From assembly GCA_039545315.1 (NCBI GenBank), contig BCIM01000008.1:558001-622000 (forward strand): 64,000 bases of DNA. The letters are read 5' to 3'. The DNA is from Kondoa malvinella. Lineage: Eukaryota; Basidiomycota; Agaricostilbomycetes; Agaricostilbales; Kondoaceae. The notes beneath the pieces were generated by a model. That model searched no databases. It was not told the DNA's origin and saw only the letters and a list, made by a program, of their open reading frames with translations. The translations under genes and the position numbers were made by a program. Shown here in pieces: positions 1 to 10,550 of this stretch. Every line of letters starts with the position of its first letter. Positions within the stretch are counted from its first letter, which is position 1.

Positions 1-1815
1 CTCACATGTCATTCTTCCGGAAAACGAAATGTTCCGCTGCAATAACAGCTACGTAGCCAGCAGACTATATACCGCTCAGCGAAGAGCAAAGATACAGTGA
101 CGAAGAACGAACCCAATAGCCAACGATTCCCAAGAAACTCTCGAGGGCGGTAAAGAAGCGAGTCGCGCCGACAATCGCGACCGGGATCAATGCAGCAGTA
201 GCCAAGAGGATGAAGAGCGCTCGAGGCACTTTGTAGAGCACGGGAACCGCAATTTGAATGGATAAGCCGAGAGAGTATACAGTTGCTGCAAGACAAGAGA
301 CGAAGCGTAAGATAGTGCCGAGCGTGCGAGTAAGATCAAGTACCTGACAGATTGCCGAGTAAGCTTAAAGCCACCAAAACCATACAAAATGATCCAAAGC
401 CGCCTGCATCCCGAAGCATTTCTGAGCAGCATGCGTCAGCATGGCGGTGAGTCAACCAGAACTACGCACCTCGAATGACACCGGGTATACCGTTCGATTC
501 ATAGCCCGCAGTCCAGCTTTCCGACGAGCCTATCGCGCTACCAATGGCTGCACCAAGAATCTGCAGAACAAGTTGGCACAAGTTTTGAAGCAGGGTTTTG
601 GACTGACCATGAGCAGCATCGTTGAAACGCCCAAGCCAAGGTACTGGTACCAAAACAGTCGTTTGGTAGGCGCATGAGAGACGTAGTATAGCGTGTAGTC
701 ACCAGCGATGGCGGTCCCTACGAGATTTTCAGCCTTCGCACTTTGGGCTGAACAGTTTCCTTACAGGTTATCAAAAAGCCGGCAAGTATACCTCCGAAAG
801 ACAGCACCGCGTAAGCAGTAGCTGGCTCGGTCGGTACTGGTTCTGCCAGATGTGATCCACCACTTGCGACGAGAGTGATGATGGCGATCAGGCCAAGGAC
901 GACGCTGACTTGTTCAAGATGGTGCAATACCATGTTACCGAAGAAGGCCACGACCATGGCAATCAGGGCTATGATGACGATCCCAACACTGCGCCGACTT
1001 ATCAGACAGCGCCCATCAGAGCCGGAAAAATAACCTTACGCATTGCTCAAGCTGCCATCCGAGAGTGTCGAAATGGATTGTCCAGCCAATATCGCGCTGA
1101 CCACGCCCCATCCGAACAGAGTCAGAGCGTTGAGCACAGCAGGAACTGCAACTCCGATAAGACTAAGATGTAGTCAGCGTGAGTGTCATCTCAATACGAT
1201 CAGCAAGTGCTTACCCCCAGCTGTATCGGGAAAAGACCATCTGCCTCATGCCGGTCTTGGGACCCAATGCTGGGCAGACACAAGTATATACGTCAGCGTT
1301 CTAAGTCTACTATAGAGCTGGAGACGTACAAGTGGCCCACGCGGGAGGAATCGTAGCCAGAAGAGTAAAGAAGATGATTGTCAAGGAGGCATCTCGTAGG
1401 GAGAGCCCATAGACGGCGGTGGATACTGTTGAGCGCAAGTCGGTCATTTATGCTGCGCTAACATTGTGCGATGTATCACGCACGCGAACCAGTGACCAGT
1501 CTGCAGAACAAGCTGTTCAGTGTGAGGAGTGATGGCAGATGCTACGTGCTTACGGAAGTAAATTAGTAGACAAGCTGGTCCACAACACAAACACCTTCCA
1601 ATAGCTTGTATCGGTCCTAGCCTCTGCAGGTACTGGAGCAAGGCCTGGAACATGCTTAGCTGGGCAGCGAAAGGGATAAAAGCGTCCACACCATGAGTCT
1701 CCACACCAAAAGACAGCAGTCTTTGATGCCACTTTGGTGCGAGAGTGTCTCCTGACTCGAGAACAGCAGTGCGAGGAGCGTCAGAGATGGATTCGGCCTT
1801 TTCAACGTCTGTCAT
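1..1815 (-). CDS. NCS1-family nucleobase (purine-cytosine type) permease, 3' end outside window
   Basis: Plasma-membrane importer of the NCS1 family (Fcy2/Fcy21-like), which takes up purines, cytosine or related N-heterocycles with protons (family knowledge). The ATG is at 1815-1813. Spliced exons read LLSFGVETHG, then APVPAEARTDTSYWKVFVLW, then YGLSLRDASLTIIFFTLLA, then GPKTGMRQMVFSRYSWG, then LNALTLFGWGVVSAILAGQS. These are the typical cytosolic N-terminus, TM1-2, the loop GPKTGMRQM and TM3 of fungal Fcy-type carriers. At least five short introns are visible. Exons continue with hydrophobic segments to base 1, so the C-terminal part is missing. It diverges from the dioxygenase gene at 2065 across a 249-bp shared promoter with a CGG-N4-CCG palindrome, which suggests co-regulation with the cluster to 10.1 kb. 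The substrate cannot be read from sequence; allantoin, hydantoin or other heterocycles are possible. Confidence 0.9.
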
Positions 1816-1984
1816 GGTTTTTACGAGTATCGAGGATTGAGATGAAATGAGAAACGAGTCAAGACATCAAGTCGAATGATAAGCTCTCTTGTCCTCCGAA
1901 AGTACGCCCTATCTCGCGTGATTTCGCGGCTGCGAGTTGGAGGCCCGAAAGAGATCGGCAGAGACAAAAAGCTGATAAGGAATG

Positions 1985-1994
1985 CGGACGTCCG
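1985..1994. promoter_or_regulatory. Palindromic CGG-N4-CCG site in the permease/dioxygenase bidirectional promoter
   Basis: The 10-bp perfect palindrome CGGACGTCCG lies in the 249-bp intergenic space, 70 bp before the dioxygenase ATG and 169 bp before the permease ATG. It is an inverted CGG/CCG pair with a 4-bp spacer, the architecture bound by dimeric fungal Zn2Cys6 regulators (established knowledge). The identical decamer, with the same four following bases AAGA, recurs at 8157 in the other shared promoter of the cluster. That the regulator at 4121-6991 binds it is inference. Confidence 0.6.
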
Positions 1995-2064
1995 AAGAAG
2001 AGCGAGACTGGGCAGAGGAGAAGAGATGCGAGTGGCCGTAGTAGCTCAACATATATAGCAACAA

Positions 2065-4095
2065 ATGAAAAGTTCGAGTCAAACTTTCCATAGCGCTACA
2101 GCGTCATCAGCCTACCTGACTGCAACGACTGCAGACGATCCCTATAGGTAGGCATACGACCCGCTTGCGCAGGCCTCTGCTGAGCGTGCTGGCCAGGTAT
2201 CAAGTCGGTTTTGGGAATCGATTCGCCAGCGAAGCTTTGGATGGAGTCCTGCCTCAAGGTCGCAACACTCCTCAGAGAGTTCAATATGATCTCTATTCTG
2301 AACAAATCAATGGCACGGCCTTTGTCTGTGCGAGGGAGCAAATGGCCAATGTCTGGCTGTACCGAATTAAGCCAGCGGTCGCGCACTCAAGGCTTCGACC
2401 CCTGCCTGTGAATGAAGACCTTGAAGCCAACTTCTCGACTTGCAATCCGCGAGTATCTGTTGTTGCGGCGGAATCTACCTGGTTGCCCTTACCGGTGTCC
2501 GAGGATTCGACCGCACTAGACTTTGTCTCCGGGCTCAAGACGATAGCTGGTAATGGAGACTCGATGCAGCATGAAGGGTAAGTCATGTATTTATACGTGC
2601 AGACGATGTTTCAATGGCGACCGTAGGCTCGCGGTGCATGTCTATACTGCAAACACCTCGATGGGCAACAAAGCCTTCGCCTCACAAGACGGAGACTTCC
2701 TCATTTTACCGCAACAAGGTCGTCTCGACATCCAAACTGAGCTGGGAAGAATGATGGTGCGACCTGGCGAGCTTTGTGTCATTCCAAGGGGCATCCGGTT
2801 CAAGGTCTTGTTGCCTGATGGTCCTGTACGAGGCTGTGAGCTCTTTGTACCGCTTGAGAGTGTAGAGAACTGATGAACGAATCGATAGACGTCCAAGAAC
2901 TCTTTGGTGCCCATTACGAGCTGCCCGAGCTAGGTAAATTCAGGCAAGAAATCTTTGGCAGAACGTCCTGACCTATAGTAGGCGTTCTTGGCGCAAATGG
3001 GCTGGCTCTCGAGCGAGACTTCGAAAGTCCGGTCGCTAGCTTTGATGTCGACGACATGACTGAGTGGCAAGGTTCGCTTTAGCTTTGCCTGTTCAAATCT
3101 GAGCTAAGCCCAGTATCAAGTGATCTATAAGCTATGCGGCCGTCTCTTCGCTGCGACACAGAATCATACACCGTTTGATGTTGTTGCTTGGCACGGAAAG
3201 TGAGTCAGGGTTTCGTAAGGCAGGAAGCACGACTGATCTAGTATCAAAGCTATTGCCCTTACAAGTATGCCATGGAGAAGTTTGGTACATCTGCTTGCTT
3301 GCTGTCGTCGTTATGCGCTAATTCGGCCTTGTCAGTCAACCTTGGCACAGTTGAGAAAGAACAAGTCGATCCTACGGTCTATTGCATCCTGACGGCCAAG
3401 TCCAAAATTCCCGGAAAGAGCTTGACCGACTTCTGCGCATTCACTCCTCGCTGGTGTACTAGCACAAACACATTCAGGTGAGAGGATATGTTCCGCGTGA
3501 CTTTCGTCGTCTTACTCATGTTATAGACCACCTTATTATCACCGCAACATGTCTAGCGAGATACTCGGCGTCATCTACGGCAAGAACTTCCATGATCTCG
3601 CTCCTGGATCACTTCAATTCACCAACGGCTTTATGCCGCATGGAGGTAAGGCGATGACCATCACCACGATGTATGCTCAACGCTGCTTGCAGAAACGTAT
3701 GAAACTTTCCTGGCAGCGACAGAAGGAGAGCTCGGGCCAGTGCTTGTTGGCGAGGCTACAATAGGTATGTTGGTTGCTCCAGCTGAATACTATGCTGACC
3801 TGCTACTGACAGGCTTTATGCTACATGTTGGAGTCCAGATGACCATTACCGACTTCGCATTGAATCGTAGCGGTGTTCTCGCCGGTAGGTCATTCAGATA
3901 TTTGGTGAACGCGCGCTCAGTGTACCAGCAGAAACGGAAGAAACGAAATGGGATACTATGACAGCTGGCTTTATGCGACATCTTCCTCAAATCGCTCAAT
4001 CTACCGCCGATCACACTTTCGAAGCAGCGACCAATGATATCAAAGGACTGAGCAACGGTTTTGGGCACGTTAGTAAGCTAGCATCGGCATATTGA
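2065..4095 (+). CDS. Homogentisate 1,2-dioxygenase family ring-cleaving dioxygenase
   Basis: Fe(II) dioxygenase of the homogentisate 1,2-dioxygenase (HGD) family, which opens the ring of homogentisate in tyrosine/phenylalanine catabolism. The ATG at 2065 is set by splicing: exon 1 ends DDPYR and joins [14 protein letters not shown] after an intron at 2148-2196, the classic N-terminus. Later blocks are SPQR-like [72 protein letters not shown] and [17 protein letters not shown], followed by FTNGFMPHG. The iron ligands are all present: His and Glu six residues apart in YYHRNMSSE, and His in MPHG. It has at least eight introns, two of which seem to use AAG acceptors (3120, 3249). It is convergent with the regulator gene, 25 bp apart. 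No fumarylacetoacetase or maleylacetoacetate isomerase lies nearby, so a related dihydroxy-aromatic substrate is possible. Confidence 0.9.
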
Positions 4096-4120
4096 TCGTT
4101 TGTACACCATGCGCATCATA

Positions 4121-6991
4121 TTACATGAAACCGTATCCAAAGTCCGACATATGCGTTGCTCCGCTCTGGCTTTGCTGCAGAGACCTTTCAAATGCCATGT
4201 CGTAGGGAAATTGGATGCCTAATTGCGCGAACAGGGTCTCGTCAGGCTGGATATCTGCCGAAGGCGGAATAGCAGTGTGAGATGTGGATGTGGTCGAAGC
4301 ATTATCGGGCGACAAGGAGCCGTTGACGCCTATCAATACATAGGAGGGCGCTGCTTGATGGGTTCGACCACTGTTCGGAACGTAAGACCGGGCAAAGATA
4401 GCATCCATGTTCTCTTTCAGAGTACGGGCTTCGCATCGTGGCGTCTGCAGGCCCGCATTGAAGTGATATTGGCTCAGAGGAAAGGGAATTCCTTTCGAAA
4501 TTCTTCTCTTTGCCTCCTCTTCCAGCAATTGGGTCAGCACCGAAATTGCTTTCTGTGCCATCTTGTTAGTGCTAGGTAGTTGAGCGAACGAGCTAAGCGT
4601 GTTGGATCCCTCTTGCCGATGGGCGTCAAGCGTAGGCAGATCCGGCGAAGGCACCGCAGAAATTCGCACAAGGTTGTCGACCAGCAGGACAATTGCGCTG
4701 GAAAGACAGCATAGAGCGCTGTGATAGAGCTAGGATTTACTCTCGTCAGAAGTACTCATTTACACGCCGATCGTTCCGACCCACCAGATCAGCTGTTTCG
4801 AATGACCTGACAAGAAACCTTTGGCAGGCTAGGTTTGCAAGAGCAGTCTAATCAGGGTTAGAATGAAGACTTTGTAGCATACTTTTCTACTCTCACCTTG
4901 ATGCAGAGATCTGTTGAGTAAGCGAAATTGCGGTCTCTCTATAAATTCAATCAGCTCAGCCAATCAACCTTGCCGAGAACCACTTACATAGCCTCGCTCC
5001 AGAAAATGTCGATGACTACGCATCAGGCGATTGTTCAATGCCATGAACACCAAGCAGCGCTGGCGAGTGAGGTAGGCATGTCGACAGTCCAACACAGTGA
5101 TCGCCTGTTCTTCGGAGTGCTCGATCCTGTCATCGTATCAGTACTTGGGCCAGACTATTGATGCTACATAATATACCTGAAGTAGTCTGGCAGATCGTCT
5201 CGAAGCTGCTCAATCACTCGACTAGAAAGACCAGATGGCTCAGCACGAGATTTCACGTAGACCAAGTGAAACTCACTCAAACAGCAGAATCGTTTCGTAG
5301 TGTACATGCTTGCCACTAGTCTGGCCTTGCATTTTGAGCCATTCCGCATCTTTGGCTGCAATCTTTGCCATGACAATCTGGTACGAAGCCTCGGTTGGCA
5401 GTAGTAGGGGATGACCAATGCTAGCGCCCGCTGACAAGTCGTGGTCGTTCAGGTTCATCGGGAACAGCTCATGATCAGCTGCTGGAATGTCAGCTATGTT
5501 AGCAGCAAACGAGTTCTAGCTGACCTATTGAGGCTGAGCCTAATCCTAGCCAACGACCGGTGAAGTTGAGTTCGGCGTTGGCCAAAGCACTGTTGAGCCT
5601 TCTACCTATTTCCCTATCTCTCGCAGGCCTGCTCGAGCTTAAGATAAGATGGGACAAGTGATTAGATAGCTACTCACTGTGTGTGCCCGGCTGCCGTGTC
5701 GTGCAATCCCAGAAGTTGAGCCATGCGGAGACCGGTCGCTAGCCATATTGCCCATCGCCGCGATTGCCCGACTGAAAGCAAACCGTTCAGCTACGTATAC
5801 AGACCGTAGACTGACATACAGCTCATCAGAAGATGCGGCACTGCGGTAGGTAAGTAAATACATGTGCGCTTTGAGCGATAGACGAACTGAGCAGGATTGT
5901 TTGGATAGCGCTGACGGATGGACGGTCTGGTACGATCAGCTAAAAGCCAGACATCAGCTATTGAGCCACATACCATGATACTGTCCAACTTCCAGAGCTT
6001 TCTGACTGCCCAACACCCAGCTATTGATCAACTCCGTCTTTTGTGCTTGCTGTGCATCTCCCCGCTTAGGAGAGAAGTATAGCCCCGTCGCCATGACCAT
6101 GAAGTAAAGAGCACACCAGGCAAAGTCGACAGATACAAAGGAGCGCTGCTCGACCTGGGCCTTGAAAGTCGCATAAGATTGTTCAAAAGATGGCCGGTGA
6201 ATGATCTATAGGCGTCAATGATGAGTTATACAATCCTCGGCAGTCTGACAGCATGGCTTACATGAGATTCCCAAGCTACTTGCTCAAAGTATACCTCTAC
6301 CAGCTTTTCTCCATATCGCCATTCCGGCAGCAGCGCGAGAACGAAATCTACCTCAGCTTGCCGAATGGCCAGACGTCTTACTTGAGCAGCAGCTGGTAGA
6401 GCCAATAGATCGCTCTCAGACGAGAGATCTACTGTGGATGGAGCAGACGTGTTGGCCGACAAGGCCAGAGATTCCAGAGCAAAGGCAGCTTGCTCTCTAT
6501 CTTCCTCTACGGGTTGCTGTATCGAACTGAGTGCTGGAATGTCTGGCGGAGCGTAGACTTGGTCTGCTTCTTGCTGGGACATGGGCAAAGCGACATAGTC
6601 ACTTGGACCATTGCTCTCCAATGTCTGTACGCGATCTTGCAGCTGCTCAACAAGCCGTCGCAGCTCAATGTGATCCGATGCCAGAGCGAACACTTGTGCA
6701 GGCGCTTGATCTTCGAGTTCTTCAATAAAGCACTTATCCGGCACGCCTCTGCTGATGCACGTTGCACACGGAACTGTTCTGTCGCACTTTTGCTGCAGGT
6801 GTAGACATGAGCGGTATCGCTCCTGCAGCGAATGCAAGACCTACTCGTCTCCGAACACATTCAGTGCAAGATAAAGTTGGACGAGCTCGAGCTTTCTTGT
6901 TAAAGGCAGATCCGCTTGGTGCGTTGGCTTTCCGCTTGCCTTTTCTATCAGATGAGCCGGCTTCAGTGACTGCAATGTCTGTGTCGTCCAT
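4121..6991 (-). CDS. Zn2Cys6 (fungal binuclear cluster) transcription factor
   Basis: Nuclear DNA-binding regulator. After removing an intron, the N-terminal region reads LSCTECVRRRQKCDR, then TVPCATCISRGVPDKC: six cysteines spaced C-x2-C-x6-C-x5-C-x2-C-x8-C, the Zn2Cys6 signature. It is followed by a linker and a short coiled coil (HIELRRLVEQLQDRVQTLES), as in dimeric members, and a long middle region that starts ALLPEWRYGEKLVEVYFEQV, typical of the fungal-specific transcription factor domain. The tail ends DFGYGFM. The first in-frame ATG is at 6991; upstream in-frame starts are only TTG, so an upstream exon remains possible. The basic stretch DRKGKRKAN precedes the zinc cluster. It sits between the two divergent pairs of catabolic genes and is the obvious candidate to bind their shared CGG-N4-CCG palindromes (inference). 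Confidence 0.9.
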
Positions 6992-7026
6992 CTCGGAGCT
7001 TCGTTGGTCGTTATCAAGAGCTATAT

Positions 7027-7069
7027 CGGACTTAATATCGGGCAAGGCAATGCACCCGAAGCGCGTCCG
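7027..7069. promoter_or_regulatory. Possible half-sites upstream of the Zn2Cys6 regulator
   Basis: The 106 bp between the regulator ATG and the amidase stop contain CGGAC (7027-7031) and GTCCG (7065-7069), the two halves of the palindrome found whole in the cluster promoters. GTCCGAA at 7065 also matches the bases after the centre of those sites. Spaced half-sites could support autoregulation. This is weak evidence: five-base words are common by chance. Confidence 0.25.
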
Positions 7070-7097
7070 AAAGTAATGTATATAGGATGGCGTTGCA

Positions 7098-8055
7098 TCA
7101 ATTAGACCACTTTAGTTGCAGCTTCTCTATAGCCTCTTCACTTGTTATTACATCCGCATACTTGCTGTTCAAGCTGATGTATCCTACTTCAGCTCAAGCT
7201 TTTGACAATGAAGCAGACTCACTCGAACAGATTGGCCGCCTGTATCTGCTCAGAGCGATCACCACAAGCAGAACCCACGACCATCGGTCTGAAACCGCTC
7301 TGCATCGCATCCAGCGTAGTAGCTCTTACGCAGCCCGAAGTCGATACACCACACAGAACGAGCGTGCTGTTCAAGACTCAGCTTGAATAGAGTCGAGCAG
7401 AGAAAGCCTACTCTACACCCAAAATGTGTAACGTTGTAGCGAGATCAGCTGTGGAACTTTGAGCACTTTCTACTTAATGCGCAAGAAAGGGCACATACTG
7501 CCAAAGAAGGCGCTTGCATACTTCTTGACTACCACTGGATCGTTGCCTGCAAATTCAATGAGTTGCCGCAAGTCATGCAATGTACCGTTAGCTCACCTTC
7601 TGGCGCCAATCCAGGCAGAGGTTCGGCCAATCCTCGCTTATCGTCCTTGTGCCAGACATCCAGTACTTTGCTTTTCCTCTGCAAGGCTGTCAGTCAACTG
7701 CAGGTGCAAGAGGTGCCGACTAACCCAAAACAGACCGGCCTCTTCCATCCCAGGTCCAGTATAGCTCACTTGACTGTGGACAACAGGACAGCGACCAGCA
7801 CGAGCGGCTTTGACTAGCTGACGCATGACATCTGGAGCAGCTCTGGCAGCCGGATTTGCTGAGAGATCCAACGGAGAGCCTTCTGCCCAATATGCCTTGC
7901 AAACGTCGATGATCAATAGAGCAGGACGATTCCCCCAGCCCATCTGCGCATACGATATCAACTGAGGGACCTATGCTGCTATGGCATGCATGTCTGACCT
8001 TGTTGCCGAAACCGGACTTTAGGTAGCTTTCTAGCTCAGGGTGAGAATTTGCCAT
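7098..8055 (-). CDS. Isochorismatase-family cysteine hydrolase (amidase type)
   Basis: Cysteine hydrolase of the isochorismatase-like superfamily; relatives include N-carbamoylsarcosine amidase, maleamate amidohydrolase and biuret hydrolase, which release ammonia from small amides. ATG at 8055 (MANSHPELESYLKSGFGNK). The catalytic triad is visible: Asp in RPALLIIDVCKAYW, Lys in VVVKKYASAFFG and Cys in LCGVSTSGCVRATTLDAMQ. The exon with LDVWHKDDKRGLAEPLPGLA supplies the variable lid. The C-terminus YADVITSEEAIEKLQLKWSN ends in TGA at 7098. It has about five short introns. The GVSTSGCVRAT form of the nucleophile loop fits the carbamoylsarcosine/maleamate amidase branch better than true isochorismatase (family knowledge). 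It diverges from the amidohydrolase across 240 bp holding the second palindrome and lies 106 bp upstream of the regulator on the same strand. Confidence 0.9.
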
Positions 8056-8156
8056 GTGGACAGAAGACACAAGACGTCGCAAGCAGTGGAATATTCTATC
8101 GAGCTTGTGCTATGCGCGACAGTCATGCTGGCTGGGAGTGCCATTTGGGAGAAGCT

Positions 8157-8166
8157 CGGACGTCCG
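8157..8166. promoter_or_regulatory. Palindromic CGG-N4-CCG site in the amidase/amidohydrolase bidirectional promoter
   Basis: A second exact copy of CGGACGTCCG, again followed by AAGA, lies 101 bp upstream of the amidase ATG (8055) and 129 bp upstream of the amidohydrolase ATG (8296). With the copy at 1985 it places the same Zn2Cys6-type site in both shared promoters of the cluster. I saw no third intact copy when reading the window. Confidence 0.6.
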
Positions 8167-8295
8167 AAGATAAGGCAAGATCAGGTGCCGACAAGTTCCT
8201 CAATGATAAGCGGGAAGATCTCTAGCAGTCAAGAGCAAGCGCAAGACATCTGCGACTGCAATGGCACCACGATTGATTATACGCAATGTCGAAGT

Positions 8296-10112
8296 ATGTC
8301 GACAAGTCTACTCATGCAGTCGGAAAGCGAAAGTAGACGTTTGCGGCAGATCCTTACGCTCCACCCAGAAGCTAGTGCTGAGCAATATCTGTCTCAAGCG
8401 ACCATCATCATTCAGGATTCGGTGATAGAAGCAATCTTGTCAAAAGGGGAGGAATACGAAAGCACGGCAGATGATGTGAGCCTGTCGCTATGCATGCGCT
8501 CTTCAGCTTATCCTGTAACAGCGAGTCATAGATGGAACAGACAAGCTCGCAATGCCAGGTCTAGTGGACTTGCATTTGTAAGCCTGACTCTTCCGGTTTA
8601 GTGTTCGAAGGACTCAAGGTGATGCCGCCCAAGTCATACTGCTATAGCCAAAGGGCTAGACGATTGGAGACCGCTGTGAGATCGTCATAAGCTTGCTGAG
8701 TGCCTGCTCAAATCCCCTGCAGGCACGAATATCTTGATCACTGCTGGTATCCGAGCATACGCGCATTGGACAGCGAGACCGCATACTGGACAGCTATGGT
8801 ACTTTTAGATCCTCTTCGCGCTTTGACCTCGCTGATTTCCTTGTTAAAAGGCATCCTACATGGAAGCAATCAAGTCTGGTACAACACAGGTCAACGATAT
8901 GTATCGTCTGCTTCCGTCTTTAGCCAGAGCAGCAGGAGACATTGGCATTCGAGCAACTCTTTCCAACGACATCGCTTTGCCGGAGCACAAGCTAGACTCT
9001 ATACAAGACAACATCGATGCCTTCAAACAGTGCCACAACACAGCATCAGGGCGAATCACAGTCCGGATGGGCATTGAATGGTGCCTACTGAGCAACGCTG
9101 TTCAGCTCACGGAGATTGCCGAAACAGCCAAACGCTTGAACATCGAAAGTCGTCCTCTGTTCTGTCATATCCAACGCACTGACAGCTCTCGCGCAGGGCA
9201 TACACACACATTTGAACGAATCAGCAGATGAAGTCGCTCAAACGATAGCGAAACACGGTCGAACACCTACTCAATTGGCGTATGACTGCGGCGTGCTGGG
9301 TCCCCGGACGGTTGCTGCCCATTGCGTGCACCTTACAAAGGAAGAGATTGATCTGTTTGCAAAGACCGGGACTGTACGTCGACTCACTTGTGTTGCATCG
9401 TCTCAGCTGAGCGAAGACCAGTCGGTCTCGCACAACCCTTCTTCGAACGCGAAATTGGGAAATGGTATAGCCGTAAGTTATCCTCATTAGCAATAGATCA
9501 GCTTATTCAGCCCTCTTATAGCCACTCGTTGAGCTGATCGAAGCTGGGGTCAACGTCGGTTTAGGTCACGATGCAGCAGAAGTGAGTCCATCCCGCCTTG
9601 TTTCCGATCTGACTCATCACGTCCTTGACAGTGCAACAACAGCACCTCAATGTTTCAAGTATGCAAATATGCCTCGCTCTTTCAGCGGGCAAAGAAGCAA
9701 GACGCTTCACTGTTTCAACCCGAGCAAATCTTGCGCATGGCTACGGTAAACGGCAACAAAGCGCTCGGCACAGATGGCGGCTATCTCGCAGTAGGAAAGA
9801 AAGCAGACTTGATCCTCCTTGATTTGCACAATCACGCTTTCATTCCGCTGGACAGAACAGATCGATTGCAATTGATGTCGCACTTGGTCTTCTCGATTGA
9901 AGGGGATTGCGTTGATACCTCTATAATTGATGGCAGAGTAGTCATGCAAGGCAGGCAATTGGTATTTGCTGATGAGTAAGCGTCTCGTCTTACACAATTT
10001 ATCGAAGCTTGACGTATTGGACAGGGATCAAATACGAGTGCAAGCCAACAATGCATTCATGAAGGTCAAGGGCAAGATGCAGAGTGTGACATTGGATTCG
10101 AGGCAGTCTTGA
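8296..10112 (+). CDS. Metal-dependent amidohydrolase (TRZ/ATZ, cytosine/guanine deaminase-like)
   Basis: TIM-barrel amidohydrolase; relatives deaminate or dechlorinate N-heterocycles such as triazines, 8-oxoguanine or S-adenosylhomocysteine. ATG at 8296. The N-terminal beta-sandwich includes YLSQATIIIQDSVIEAI. The spliced metal site reads MPGLVDLHFHTAIAKGLDDW, where HFH is the first pair of ligands and requires an AAG acceptor at 8633. Then come SYMEAIKSGTTQVNDMYR, HTHLNESADE (third His), VAAHCVHLT (fourth His), VSHNPSSNAKLGNG and GLGHDAAECNNS (catalytic Asp). ATVNGNKALG and VGKKADLILLDL are the usual C-terminal barrel/sandwich motifs. The last exon, after an intron from 9978, ends in TGA at 10112. 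It has about nine introns. It shares the 8056-8295 promoter with the amidase, which suggests consecutive hydrolytic steps on one substrate (inference). Confidence 0.88.
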
Positions 10113-10550
10113 CCAAGCAAGCATTCGTGTAATCTTGCAGTGCAAACAACATATAGATACCTTAAATGCGCAAGCTAGCGGCACTTTCACACGTTCCGAG
10201 CCTCTGAGAACGACGAGCTTGCGGATATCATAGCGCCAGGTTGACATGCGATAGCGAAGCGACACAACAGCAACTTGCAGCAAGTAACCAAGAAGAGTTC
10301 AGCAGTCTAAAGCGTATCGGTATTGTCTCTGTGTCTGTGTTGCGCTGCGTCGTGCAAGTCGTCGTGCTGCAAATACCTAGACTCGACAATATCTCGAATT
10401 TGTCAGATCCGCAGCGCATAGCCGGCAAATTGCGAGCATGCCACGTACGCTGTTGTCGCTATTCGTATGTGCAAGAGCTAATGACGCGTCGTGCTTCAGG
10501 CGAAATCATCAGTGAGCAAACAAACATGAACGCGCAGGAAGGATCTGTTA
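10113..10550. other. Gap between amidohydrolase 3' end and gamma-tubulin start
   Basis: 438 bp without a convincing gene. Open frames on both strands carry no recognisable motif. It presumably holds the amidohydrolase terminator and the gamma-tubulin promoter. Confidence 0.5.

Noticed and set aside
6992..7045. Upstream extension of the Zn2Cys6 regulator
   Set aside because: It depends on a TTG start; the first in-frame ATG is at 6991.
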